Shown: positions 41,301 to 45,956 of the stretch, one piece after another
Layout: the number at the start of each line of letters is the position of its first letter
Numbering within the stretch: the stretch's first letter is position 1
From: Siphonodentalium dalli
Lineage: Eukaryota; Mollusca; Scaphopoda; Gadilida; Siphonodentaliidae
Direction of reading: 5' to 3'
NCBI GenBank assembly: GCA_032622095.1
Contig: CP136066.1
Coordinates: 153,969,152 to 154,033,151, forward strand
Length of the DNA stretch: 64,000 bases
The notes under the pieces: model-generated
The model's input: the letters and a program-made list of their open reading frames with translations, nothing else
The model's database searches: none
What the model was told of the DNA's origin: nothing
Position numbers and translations under genes: made by a program

Positions 41301-42596
41301 TACAGACTTTACAATCAGCTTGATGAAGTTAAACAGAAGAACGTGGATAAAGACAGAGAAAAGGAGTATTCGGTTAATAGAGAAAAGGCAAAGGAATATC
41401 AAAAGGTTAGTTAACTGTTATATATCTGAATACTCACAGATGAGTAGTTACTTGATTCCCATTTATTAACATGTAGGGATGTTCAGTTTAAGACGTATTG
41501 TTGAACTATTTCAGTGTATAAAACTGATAAGTTAGTACCCAAAAGCTATATCCACCAGAAGAATAGTAATGTGGCAATCAACTAAGATTGAGTTGATTAC
41601 TAATTCATTAGGGGCCAGCGACCGATTGACTTTGAAATTCATCAATTCCATATCAAAAGTGCACCAGCAATTTTAACCCATTCTATACAGAATGGATTGT
41701 CCCAATCAGTTATAAAAATGGAACGGTCTATTGTTCATTTAGAGTGGTGTTCAGGTAATAAAAGCTGACCACAGACAAAAAACAGATATTTCATTGATCA
41801 ATTCACTGGTGGGAAATGTTCAAATAATAAGTTCAACAAATGACATATTTGTTGAACTTATTATCTGAAAATTTTCTAAGGGAACTACTCATCAAAGAGT
41901 ATTAGTATAGAAAGGGTTGATTGTCTTTCTTATAAACAGATAGTTTTTAGACTATGTTTACTGTTTTGTAATACTTTTTTATCACATAATTAGCCCCTAA
42001 ACCCAGTCTCATATTTTGAGTAAGACACACATGTATTATTGGTGCGCACAGTGACATTAGAGCTTAGCCAATGTCAAAACCTCATTATTATGTTAATTAG
42101 AATATAATGATGATATTCGATATGTGTTGGGTTATTTAGTGTTGACTGTGAGATAAACATGGGTGATAAGGATGGTTGAAAAATTTTGTCAACATGAAAA
42201 GACATATTTAAAATGGAACTATATTTTTTCTTGAAGGAGTCTTTACTTCGTCTTTGGTTGTGGTGAAGGAAATCAATATTAAATTTGTTTAACCCCAGCC
42301 GTTTAGATATCGTTTTTCCTTGCTATAATGTGATAAAATGGATCTAAAATTTGTTGCAATTCTATACAAAATTTATTAACCTCATCCACTAAATTTTATT
42401 AGTGCACTCATCAGTTAATAAATTTCGTGTAGAGTTGTGACTCATTAGAGATCCTCTATATACATGTATCATCAATTTTTAAATAATTTATCACTATATT
42501 TTGTATCAGAAGTACATGCACTTATCCATACTTCATCTTATTGTCTCTGTGTTCTCTTTGTAGGCTTTACGAGAGAAGAGGAAAAAGAAGACATGA
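2297..42596 (+). CDS. CEP295: CEP295/Ana1-like centriolar protein, C-terminal 14 exons (5' end outside window)
   Basis: CEP295 (Ana1 in flies) is a centriole-wall protein needed for centriole-to-centrosome conversion and centriole length; that role is known for the family. Exons: 2297-2380, 4352-4451, 5501-5704, 6827-6958, 9969-10297, 14406-14491, 16261-17296, 21535-21925, 23446-25364, 26864-27083, 32112-32300, 33118-33217, 41306-41405, 42564-42596. All introns are GT-AG and the sum (4,923 bp) is one open frame of 1,640 residues plus TGA. Evidence for identity: the first two exons read LxxLQRDDRERRQKIVADIP then LPPYKR and EEAFENMY, as in human CEP295 near residues 255-310. Exon 4 has VLRKLFDRIKTQRKDW. 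The last four exons form the ALMS motif (SLREALMKNRPEF, then KLYNQLDEVKQK). The middle is Ser-rich, low complexity and little conserved. About 250 N-terminal residues are missing to the left. Symmetric exons could have been overlooked in the long introns. Confidence 0.92.
2398..2503. mobile_element. Truncated piggyBac-like MITE, family 1
   Basis: It carries one of the two characteristic hairpins (arms around CTCTTATATATG and its complement) plus the flanking CCTGTGCCAGTGCATTC word, but lacks both TTAA ends. It begins 18 bp after the exon a donor. Confidence 0.75.
2504..4351. other. CEP295 intron, no further feature
   Basis: AT-rich intron with a run of nine or more G near 2975. No repeat family or coding signal recognised. 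Confidence 0.6.
4352..4451 (+). CDS. CEP295: CEP295 exon b
   Basis: The acceptor is an eight-T run plus cag; the donor is ACAG|gtaaaa. It encodes KQVFLPPYKR and EEAFENMYMKN, a highly conserved CEP295 block (human has a VELPYKR-like and FEDMYN-like pair). It ends in phase 1. A MITE starts about 10 bp beyond the donor. Confidence 0.92.
4461..4942 (+). mobile_element. MITE family D copy interrupted by the mariner-like MITE
   Basis: It starts GAAAGATAGTGTATCTCTTC, the terminal word shared with the copies near 43675, 48682, 52728, 54785 and 60528. After about 130 bp it is interrupted by the TA-flanked element at 4590-4780; the right end is not clear. Confidence 0.6.
4590..4780. mobile_element. 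Mariner-like palindromic MITE (copy 1)
   Basis: It starts CAGTAATGCC after TA and ends GGCATTACTG. Arms of about 80 bp (including CTCCTTAACCACAG and GGATTTAGTCGGAAATATGG-type words) are inverted copies of each other. TA target and CAGT ends fit Tc1/mariner-type MITEs. Four further copies lie in the window. Confidence 0.8.
4943..5145. mobile_element. piggyBac-like MITE family 2, truncated copy
   Basis: The right end reads AGTATAGATAGGG followed by TTAA; the left end is truncated. The internal words GGAAATGTTCAGATAAT and AACTACTCATCAATGAGT are shared with copies at 17380, 41677, 44184, 52540 and 56039. Confidence 0.7.
5501..5704 (+). CDS. CEP295: CEP295 exon c
   Basis: The acceptor is tcttttttag, the donor CCAG|gtacca, phase 1 to phase 1. 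It encodes DFIGDLSLALDPHPP (the counterpart of a human NLILHLEPEPLP block), then an acidic Ser/Glu-rich stretch. The frame continues from exon b without a shift. Confidence 0.9.
5705..6826. other. CEP295 intron, nothing recognised
   Basis: AT-rich intron without a repeat family or extra exon that I can support. Confidence 0.55.
6827..6958 (+). CDS. CEP295: CEP295 exon d
   Basis: The acceptor is cttctag at 6821-6826. The nearer-looking acacacag at 6810 would put an in-frame TGA into the exon, so it is rejected. The donor is GATG|gtgagt. It encodes TVLRKLFDRIKTQRKDW, which matches the human KVLFKKLLNKIRSQK block. Confidence 0.9.
7023..7241. mobile_element. piggyBac-like MITE family 1, copy
   Basis: Inverted termini are CCGTTTCATGACTAGAGC and GCTCCCGTCATGAAAGGG. 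The right flank is TTAA (7242-7245); the left flank has drifted to ATAA. Two internal perfect-looking hairpins are built on CTCTTATATATGC. It lies 64 bp after the exon d donor. Confidence 0.85.
7404..7649. mobile_element. piggyBac-like MITE family 1, intact copy
   Basis: TTAA at 7400-7403 and 7650-7653 flanks a 246-bp element with CCATTTCATGACTGGAGCTT and its complement at the ends. Two tandem hairpins sit between. This is one of the best-preserved copies. Confidence 0.9.
7962..8569 (+). mobile_element. CCGTCC-headed interspersed repeat
   Basis: It opens with a short hairpin (TGCCCCCGATCTCC and complement), followed by a CCGTCCGTCCG tract. A 174-bp direct duplication follows, 8053-8220 and 8227-8394, each with GTTTCAACTCATAACTTTGG. 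Four similar elements lie near 20099, 29690, 40168 and 60470. The class is unknown. Confidence 0.6.
8576..9372. mobile_element. hAT-like element with 6-bp target duplication
   Basis: The termini are CAGACTTTCATTTTT and AAAAATGAAAGTCTG, with CTCTAT on both sides (8570-8575, 9373-9378). GC-rich subterminal words (GGCGCGC) are also inverted. 797 bp, no coding capacity. Confidence 0.82.
9969..10297 (+). CDS. CEP295: CEP295 exon e
   Basis: The acceptor is a T-rich tract ending aaacag at 9968; the donor is GACAAG|gtttgt. It encodes 110 residues, acidic and poorly conserved (EPLPIII, then RGEREGLDEFPVKDE). It fits phase 1 in and phase 0 out. Identity rests on frame and position, not on a motif. Confidence 0.82.
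10298..10842. other. CEP295 intron, nothing recognised
   Basis: AT-rich, no exon or named repeat seen. Confidence 0.5.
10843..13424 (+). mobile_element. Minisatellite-cored transposon-like element, about 15 units
   Basis: The ends are inverted: TAGCTCAACTT at 10843-10853 and AAGTTGAGCTA at 13414-13424. The left subterminal block includes GTTTGAGCTATTGCCATGG and a CCGTCCGT tract. The core is about 15 tandem units of about 160 bp, each with a GCACGGGCTACAGGTCGTAC-type word, AAATTTGTCATGG and a GCCAGCAGCCATCTTGGATT-type word. Units alternate between two subtypes (CAGCAGCC and CAGCGGCC). A related element lies inverted at 45957-47368. The layout recalls the bivalve pearl-type elements; this is inference. 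Confidence 0.85.
13425..14074. other. CEP295 intron, nothing recognised
   Basis: Contains A- and TA-rich runs near 13520 and 13620; no gene signal. Confidence 0.5.
14075..14313. mobile_element. piggyBac-like MITE family 1, copy
   Basis: TTAA at 14071-14074 precedes CCCTGGAGCTTCC, where the TTTCATGA of the terminus is deleted. The right end is GTCATGGAAGGG followed by TAAA. Both hairpins are present. It lies 65-92 bp upstream of exon f. Confidence 0.8.
14406..14491 (+). CDS. CEP295: CEP295 exon f (two possible acceptors)
   Basis: It encodes a helical FMHQLENRESKKMLEAVMD segment that runs into exon g (RIDLERRELEDKL). Two in-frame acceptors are possible: ctcccaag ending 14378 (exon starts 14379) and cttcacag ending 14405 (exon starts 14406). 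The second is a CAG with a better pyrimidine tract, so it is preferred; the choice changes the protein by nine residues. The donor is ATAGA|gtgagt, phase 2. Confidence 0.85.
14511..14656. mobile_element. Palindromic MITE (CAGAATGAGG family), variant
   Basis: Inverted arms carry GCAGAATGAGGTCCTCAGA and TCTGGGGACCTCATTCTGC, with AATTTAGTGATGC-type inner words. The outer ends GCCTCAAAATATGGTGCCG and CGGCACAATATTTTTAGGC differ from those of the other copies. It starts 20 bp after the exon f donor. Confidence 0.8.
14657..15937. other. CEP295 intron, nothing recognised
   Basis: A phrase TTAATGTCTGGGTTCACGGG near 14930 recurs inverted near 15690 (cccgtgaacccagacattaa), and AATGGCC words flank both, so 14915-15722 is probably an old inverted-end element. 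No gene signal. Confidence 0.5.
15938..16121. mobile_element. piggyBac-like MITE family 1, internally deleted
   Basis: The ends are CCCTTTCATGACGGGAG and CTCCAGTCATGAAAGGG, with TTAA on the right (16122-16125). One hairpin is mostly lost. It ends 139 bp before exon g. Confidence 0.8.
16261..17296 (+). CDS. CEP295: CEP295 exon g (large)
   Basis: The exon is 1,036 bp, entered in phase 2 after caaatttcag, with donor CTCAG|gttagt in phase 0. It starts with a coiled-coil-like segment (LERRELEDKLRVVD), followed by three tandem copies of a 12-residue unit (YQQLNER core) at 16328-16435. Next comes ERVKQYQQQLLARH plus an ERRERLMERFPNVRA block that resembles the human QQYQQRLL / RLLEYQTLL region. Then follow Ser-rich linker and an acidic DPFGAIRKQLEDFK segment. 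Confidence 0.92.
16328..16435 (+). repeat. Three 36-bp tandem units inside CEP295 exon g
   Basis: A 36-bp unit is repeated three times in frame with very few substitutions, giving three copies of a 12-residue peptide built on LPxYQQLNERxG. Near-identity of the units suggests recent expansion; such in-frame units often vary in copy number between individuals (inference). Confidence 0.9.
17380..17650. mobile_element. piggyBac-like MITE family 2, diverged copy
   Basis: Words CACTAAATACTTATTGACGA, AATATCTGAACATTTCC and ACTTTTATAACTGG match the family in reverse. Ends are eroded. Confidence 0.6.
17950..18440. repeat. Degenerate tandem repeat, about 160-bp unit
   Basis: CATTGTTAACATAGGTTGAGG at 18182 and CATTGTTGACATGGCTTGAGG at 18336 head similar blocks, with a weaker block before 18010. 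About three units. Confidence 0.45.
18441..19089. other. CEP295 intron, nothing recognised
   Basis: No exon, RNA or repeat family recognised. An open frame in this interval has no similarity to CEP295 and no splice context. Confidence 0.45.
19302..21123. mobile_element. hAT-like non-autonomous element, 8-bp target duplication
   Basis: It starts TAGGGCTGGACGATA and ends CGCCCAGCACTA, with CCGAGAAG exactly duplicated at 19294-19301 and 21124-21131. 1,822 bp without a recognisable transposase. The uninterrupted relative at 28095-28450 shows the empty site. It contains the nested CCGTCC element at 20099-20596. Confidence 0.9.
20099..20596 (+). mobile_element. CCGTCC-headed interspersed repeat
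   Basis: Hairpin ACCCCCGCAACGAAG / GGGGGGGT, then CTGTCCGTCGTCCGTCC. An internal direct repeat contains GACTTTTTTTGGTGG and TTCGACTTAGAA. It ends near CACACCTCTAGTTAA. Confidence 0.6.
21535..21925 (+). CDS. CEP295: CEP295 exon h
   Basis: The acceptor is attttttgtag, the donor AATCAG|gtatgg, phase 0 to 1. It encodes Ser/Thr-rich sequence with a helix (ILQEAKEYNEEILKKIKQQ). A palindromic MITE begins 18 bp after the exon end. Confidence 0.88.
21943..22790. mobile_element. Palindromic MITE (CAGAATGAGG family) split by an insertion
   Basis: The left part 21943-22130 starts CAAGCCTGCAAATAGTG and holds the first hairpin. The spacer resumes near 22600 (GCATTTTATCTTCTGCAAAT) and continues to a truncated second hairpin near 22780. 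Between them is foreign sequence with its own inverted words (CTGACCAAAGTTGTCAGTC near 22370 and GACTGGCAACTTTGGTCAG near 22437). Confidence 0.7.
23010..23270. mobile_element. Palindromic MITE (CAGAATGAGG family), compact copy
   Basis: Ends CAAGCCTTGAAATAGTGAGC and its complement flank two back-to-back hairpins carrying GGTGAATTTAGTGATGC words; the usual spacer is missing. The whole 261 bp is close to a perfect long palindrome. Confidence 0.85.
23446..25364 (+). CDS. CEP295: CEP295 exon i (largest, 1,919 bp)
   Basis: The acceptor is tatctttgtag, the donor ATGGAG|gtatgt, phase 1 in and 0 out. It encodes 640 residues of Ser/Asp-rich, probably disordered sequence. It carries degenerate SITSYMDLP / SATTYMSFP peptides and, near its end, two copies of a helical SMEEKLxKYDRLIxES motif exactly 64 residues apart (first about 25038, second about 25230). 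The long open frame, with third-position drift in these repeats, supports real coding sequence. Confidence 0.92.
25895..26284. mobile_element. Palindromic MITE (CAGAATGAGG family), full length
   Basis: Inverted ends AGCCTGCAAATGGTGTGTC and GACACACTATTTGCAGGCT enclose two hairpins and a spacer of about 120 bp. This 390-bp copy serves as the family reference. Confidence 0.88.
26332..26809. mobile_element. Inverted-repeat element ending just before exon j
   Basis: Ends TAGTTTCCTGGGTATGAAAT and ATTTCGTACCCAGGAAACTA are inverted, as are inner words CAATTAATATTGATTTTA and TAAAATCAATATTAATTG. The right arm resembles the end of MITE family D. It ends 54 bp before exon j. Confidence 0.78.
26864..27083 (+). 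CDS. CEP295: CEP295 exon j
   Basis: The acceptor is cttgttacag, the donor TTCAG|gttatt, phase 0 in and 1 out. It encodes acidic, Ser/Thr/Leu-rich sequence (DLTLLTLSSETS, then EETLDSTEE-like). An inverted-repeat element ends 54 bp before it. Identity rests on frame and splice sites. Confidence 0.82.
27084..27948. other. CEP295 intron, nothing recognised
   Basis: AT-rich. No exon or repeat family recognised. Confidence 0.5.
27949..28639. repeat. Repeat bounded by 111-bp direct repeats
   Basis: 27949-28059 and 28529-28639 are direct copies (about 85 percent by eye), each with CAATAAAGAGC and CTGATATGGTGCGAATAAA. The enclosed part 28095-28450 is the reverse of the host repeat split by the hAT element at 19302. 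LTR-like arrangement, but short and without coding sequence. Confidence 0.65.
28640..29689. other. CEP295 intron, nothing recognised
   Basis: Contains clustered CACGTG/TCACGTGA words near 28950-29010 (cacgtgttaa, tcacgtgac) but no gene signal. Confidence 0.45.
29690..30421 (+). mobile_element. CCGTCC-headed interspersed repeat
   Basis: Hairpin TATACCCCACTTTCG / GGGGGGTATA, then repeated CGTCTGTCCGTCACACT and CCGTCCGTC; end GTGCACATCTCTTGTTTCAC. Internal direct repeats with ATGAACCGATTTCAATAAT. Confidence 0.65.
30449..31550. mobile_element. hAT-like element with 6-bp target duplication
   Basis: Ends CAGGCCTGGC and GCCAGCACTG; CTCACC on both sides (30443-30448 and 31551-31556). GC-rich subterminal GCGAGCGA words. 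The interior holds three degenerate units of about 100 bp headed by TGATTGATTCTGGTTA. 1.1 kb, non-coding. Confidence 0.8.
31551..32111. other. CEP295 intron, nothing recognised
   Basis: No repeat family or extra exon recognised between the hAT-like element and exon k. Confidence 0.45.
32112..32300 (+). CDS. CEP295: CEP295 exon k (start of ALMS motif)
   Basis: The acceptor is catttgtag, the donor GCAG|gtgagt, phase 1 to 1. It encodes FPSLREALMKNRPEFAESS, which fits the opening of the ALMS motif (SLxEAFxxxRPDFIxRS consensus in ALMS1, CEP295 and C10orf90), followed by a Lys/Ala-rich helix. Confidence 0.9.
32710..33084. mobile_element. Palindromic MITE (CAGAATGAGG family), copy
   Basis: Left hairpin intact, spacer present, right hairpin partly deleted, right end GACACACTATTTGCAGGCTT. 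It ends 33 bp before exon l, so it covers the usual branch-point zone edge. Confidence 0.85.
33118..33217 (+). CDS. CEP295: CEP295 exon l
   Basis: The acceptor is tattccag; the donor AAAA|gtgatc is weak but the only one in frame. It encodes a basic segment (KKGVSPKRITKTAADKK) with phase 1 in and 2 out, joining exon m to rebuild TEKLYNQLDE. It sits between two MITEs, one ending about 34 bp upstream and one starting 27 bp downstream. Confidence 0.88.
33244..33486. mobile_element. piggyBac-like MITE family 1, copy
   Basis: Ends CCCTTCCATGACTGGTGC and GCTTCCATCATGAAAGGG; TTAA on the right (33487-33490). Both hairpins present. It starts 27 bp after exon l. Confidence 0.88.
35944..36867. mobile_element. 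Harbinger-like element nested in the left palindrome arm
   Basis: Inverted ends GGCCAAAGCGAAAAATAGG and CCTATTTTTCGCTTTGGCC with TAA duplicated outside (35941-35943, 36868-36870). A TWA target and GG..CC ends fit PIF/Harbinger. The sequence on both sides matches the uninterrupted right arm near 38350, which confirms insertion. 924 bp, no transposase. Confidence 0.85.
36712..36788 (+). repeat. 77-bp copy of the right palindrome arm inside the Harbinger-like insert
   Basis: Identical over all 77 bases to 38534-38610. It is bracketed by a 20-bp duplication, AGAAAAGTGAAAAGCCACCC, at 36692-36711 and 36786-36805. The allelic position in the left arm (about 35610-35690) is clearly diverged. Confidence 0.9.
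40168..41105 (+). mobile_element. CCGTCC-headed interspersed repeat
   Basis: Hairpin TTATACGCCC / GGCCGTATTATA, then GTCCGTCCGGGCGGGCGTCC. Three or more degenerate units follow, each with TTGTCCGGATGATAACTTTA. End GCGTAGCTCTTGTTT. Confidence 0.65.
41160..41275. mobile_element. piggyBac-like MITE family 1, internally deleted
   Basis: TTAA on both sides (41156-41159 and 41276-41279) with CCTTTGATGACTGGAGC and GCTCCCGTCATGAAAGGG. Hairpins are almost completely deleted. It ends 31 bp before exon m. Confidence 0.85.
41306..41405 (+). CDS. CEP295: CEP295 exon m (ALMS motif core)
   Basis: The acceptor is attttacag, the donor AAAAG|gttagt. It encodes LYNQLDEVKQKNVDKDREKE and then NREKAKEYQK, the characteristic charged end of the ALMS motif. 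A MITE relic ends 31 bp upstream of the exon. Confidence 0.92.
41677..41916. mobile_element. piggyBac-like MITE family 2, copy
   Basis: TTAA at 41673-41676, then CCCATTCTATACAGAATGG; right end AGTATAGAAAGGG followed by TTGA. Contains an AATAAGTTCAACAAATG hairpin. Confidence 0.8.
42564..42596 (+). CDS. CEP295: CEP295 last coding exon
   Basis: The acceptor is tctttgtag. It encodes ALREKRKKKT followed by TGA at 42594-42596, a basic tail closing the ALMS motif. A 33-bp coding end is short but in phase 0 with exon m. Confidence 0.88.
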   Translation, partial: ALREKRKKKT

Positions 42597-42657
42597 CCTA
42601 TAGATAGAAATTGCTGTTAGCTGTGATATTCATATAGTTTCTCTATTTATAATTCTG

Positions 42658-42663
42658 ATTAAA
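42658..42663 (+). terminator. Possible CEP295 poly(A) signal (ATTAAA)
   Basis: ATTAAA, the commonest variant of the polyadenylation hexamer, lies 62 bp after the stop. No AATAAA was noticed close by. This is weak evidence, based on sequence alone. Confidence 0.35.
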
Positions 42664-43227
42664 AACATGTATTCAATAGGATTGTCACAACAAGCTTTAG
42701 ATATGGCAACAATTGTGAGCAGAATTATCAGTGCATGTTCTTGTACCAGGTGGAATGCCTTGGGAGATGTTAGTTCTAATGTGAAGTTAAAGATGCATAA
42801 TCCGATTAAGCGCCCCTCAATTACTATTTATTTGGATTCGGGGCTAAAATATATTTGAATCGAGTTCAGGAACCCACCTATCAAAGATCAGTTATTCGAT
42901 ATAGATTTTTAAAATCTATTATATTTCACCATCGAGTATTATTAGTGGCCCAGTAAACAGACGATGAGCCGATGGTCTCGGACCAAATTGCAGATGAAGA
43001 TGGATAACTCCAAAATCAAGAGGCTTTCTGTTAATAATAAGTCCAAATTTCGTCGAACAACATGTTGATAAATAACACGTTTCGGACAATTTTATACTAT
43101 ATTTGACAGTGGTCAGCATTCTTTTTGGGCAATTAATCAATTCTGATAACTGAAGCGGCATTTCTAAAAATGAAGTTGTTGGAATCTGATAATATGGGGA
43201 CCATTGAATCGGATTGAGTACCTTTAA
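42664..43227. other. Intergenic, nothing recognised
   Basis: Start of the intergenic gap between the two convergent genes; no gene signal. Confidence 0.5.
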
Positions 43228-43481
43228 CCCTACCATAACTGGAGCTTCCTGAAATATTGAGAAAAACCTGTGCCAATGCATTCTCTTATATATGCAAGTC
43301 TCCCATTGTGAGCCTTGCATATATAAGATAATGCATTGGCCTAACAATATTCATCTTGACCTTGTAAGTAGTGCATTCTCTTACTAGTATATATGCAAGT
43401 CTCCCTATGGGAGCATATATAAGAGAATGCACTGGCACAGGATCAACATGCTGCACCAGCACAGCTCCCACCATGAAAGGG
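43228..43481. mobile_element. piggyBac-like MITE family 1, copy
   Basis: TTAA at 43224-43227; ends CCCTACCATAACTGGAGC and GCTCCCACCATGAAAGGG. The right TTAA has drifted to CCAA. Both hairpins present. Confidence 0.85.
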
Positions 43482-43674
43482 CCAAGGTGGATATAATGTT
43501 TGCATAAATTAATCTTGGAAATTTCCAATAACTGTTAGAAAATGTTAGAAAAAGCAACGTAAACGCAATGCCAAACTATACCACTGAGCTAAACCACTGG
43601 GTTCAGAATTGGAGTGCCACATCTACCAAATGCCAAAATTAGTTTAATCCGATAAAAGTGTTTGTGACAGTTGT

Positions 43675-44070
43675 TAAAGATTGTCTATCTCTTCCAGTCA
43701 AAATTACAACAACACATTCAAGACTACAAAAGATATTTTGTGAATAAAATACAGGTAAAACTGAAGGTTGGGTATATTATTTGTCTCAATGTGCATAATA
43801 AATTGGTTTATTTTGATCATAAGATCTTCAGTTGAAACTCAAGTTTGTGTGATTGAGGGTGCTAACAAGATAGAGTTCTCCTTCTTGGTTCACTTTTGGT
43901 ATACTACCAATGTGGATTTCTGTTCTAAAAATGTCCCACGATTAAAATCAGAAATTCTAAACAAAATTGATATTAATTGATAGAAACTTTTCCTGACAGG
44001 TGTCCTTGATTCATATCTATTAATTATACCCTGGAATCTGTATAAAATTTTCTGGGAAGACATAGACCAT
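43675..44070 (+). mobile_element. MITE family D, near full-length copy
   Basis: Start TTAAAGATTGTCTATCTCTTCC, with AGTTCTCCTTCTTGG and AATTGATATTAATTGATAG inside, and an end resembling the inverted start (TTTTCTGGGAAGACAT). About 395 bp. Confidence 0.65.
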
Positions 44071-44183
44071 TTTAAAGTTTTTCAGATTTTTCAGCAAGTT
44101 TGAAATAATCCAATAAGTTTGTACAATTTCCAACATAGCTGGGAGATATCTTCCATGCAGATGCATCAAGTAACAAACTTTAA

Positions 44184-44762
44184 CCCTTTCTATTCTGAAT
44201 GGATTCTCCCACCGAGTTATAAAAGTTTATTACACCTATGCGCGATTTCCATTGAAAACGCCGTTAATTAAAAATGGTAACGTCACAAGTGAATTATGTC
44301 ATTTCCTGTGACGTCATTGACGTTACGTCGCTTACTGATCTAGACTGAATTTTCGATGGTTGATCTTTCTCCACATCGGGACTTTCATGCATAAATTCTG
44401 TGTGTTTTAATCATATTTGGTGAACCAAATTGATGCAGAAGTGTAATCAATTAGTTCTAAGAATTACCTTCAATAATTCACTCGAGGCGAGAGACGTTTC
44501 ATACCGACGTCTCACACCTCTCGTGAATTATTTAACGTAATTCTTGGAACCAATTGATTACTCTCTATATACATTGGAACGGTCTATTATTCAATTGGAT
44601 GGGTATTCAGGTAATAAAAGAGACGGATGATACAATATCAGCAGGATTCATTTTCATTAGTGGGAAATTTATATCAGATAATAAGTTTAACAAACGATGA
44701 ACTTATAATCTGAACATTTCCTAAGGGAACTACTCATCAATGAGTATTTAGTAAAGTAAGGG
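44184..44762. mobile_element. piggyBac-like MITE family 2, copy with insertion
   Basis: TTAA on both sides (44180-44183, 44763-44766); ends CCCTTTCTATTCTG and AGTAAAGTAAGGG. About 340 bp of foreign sequence (about 44230-44570) splits the left half. That insert holds an imperfect palindrome at 44443-44561 (GTAATCAATTAGTTCTAAG and complement). Confidence 0.8.
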
Positions 44763-44826
44763 TTAAGCCTAATTCCCTGGCCACTTACAGTAGTGGAACA
44801 ACTATTATTTGTCACTTATCCCTTTA

Positions 44827-45081
44827 CCCTTTCATGAAGAGAGCTGCGCTGGTGCAGCAATAAATATCCTGTGCAAGCGCATTCTCTTATAATATGAGTC
44901 TCCGATAGGGAGCCTCGCATATATAAGAGACTGCACTGGCTTACAGGGGGCAAGGTAAATACTGTTAGGGCAATGCATTCTCTTATATATGCGGGGCTTC
45001 CTATGGGAGACTCTTATATTTAAGTGAATACATTGGCACAGGGTTTTCTCAAAATTCCGGATAGCTCCATTCATGGAAGAG
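44827..45081. mobile_element. piggyBac-like MITE family 1, inverted copy
   Basis: Starts CCCTTTCATGAAGAGAGC and ends GCTCCATTCATGGAAGAG with TTAA on the right. Orientation opposite to most copies. Confidence 0.85.
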
Positions 45082-45326
45082 TTAAAACCCATTGTCTACC
45101 CTTTGGGTCTTGAGTGGGGGGGGGGGGGGGGGGGGTTGAATTATTTCTATTTTGAGGGGGCAGGTTGATATTCGTGACTCTCCACTGATCATAAAGGTAT
45201 TCATTTTATGAATTCTGTATATAGATATCACTTCACTTTTTCACTTGGAATTTGACAACTTTAGATGAAATGATGAATGAAAATATCAATTAGTCCATTT
45301 TTGAAAATGTTGAGCTGAAGGAATCC

Positions 45327-45417
45327 AATAATGCCCCAAATAATCAACTCCTTAACCACATCAGAATTATATATAATTCGGCTGTGGTTAAGGAGTTAAT
45401 TATTTAGGGCATTCCTG
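45327..45417. mobile_element. Mariner-like palindromic MITE, short copy
   Basis: Only the outer arms remain (AACTCCTTAACCACATCAGA and its complement), 91 bp, ending CATTCCTG followed by TA. The central half of the palindrome is deleted. Confidence 0.75.
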
Positions 45418-45956
45418 TACACTATTACTTTGTGTGGTTGTTTGTATGATGTGACTATGATCAGAACACTTGTTACTGTACCATATCTTCCTGATTGATG
45501 TAAATTTATATATATTATTTATATAAAGTTTAAAAATATGAATTACATGAAATGCTTTATTTGCCCCATTTGTTTCTATATTGTATTGATATCAACATTT
45601 ATAGTCCTATTCCCCCCTATTAACTCCCATAATCTACTGCATTTACCATATTCTCAATTCATTCAAAATTTCAAAACAATTGGGTGAATAACATATCATA
45701 GGAGATACAGGGTATTATATGAAGGGGGAACTGACTTTTTTTTGGTGTTTACTAGTAATTGCCTGCGAACACAGCAGTTATTTTCAGGGGACTTGTGATA
45801 TAAATGGGATTTCTGTTACTGTGTCAATCACACAAAGAAAGAAGTCGTCTATTTGAATATATATTTAATTTACATATAACCCCTCAATTATAATTTAACA
45901 AAATTATTATAGCATAAAAATATTCCTCAAAATATTAATTAGAGTCAATAACACTG
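45418..45956. other. Intergenic, nothing recognised
   Basis: AT-rich sequence without identifiable feature. Confidence 0.5.
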
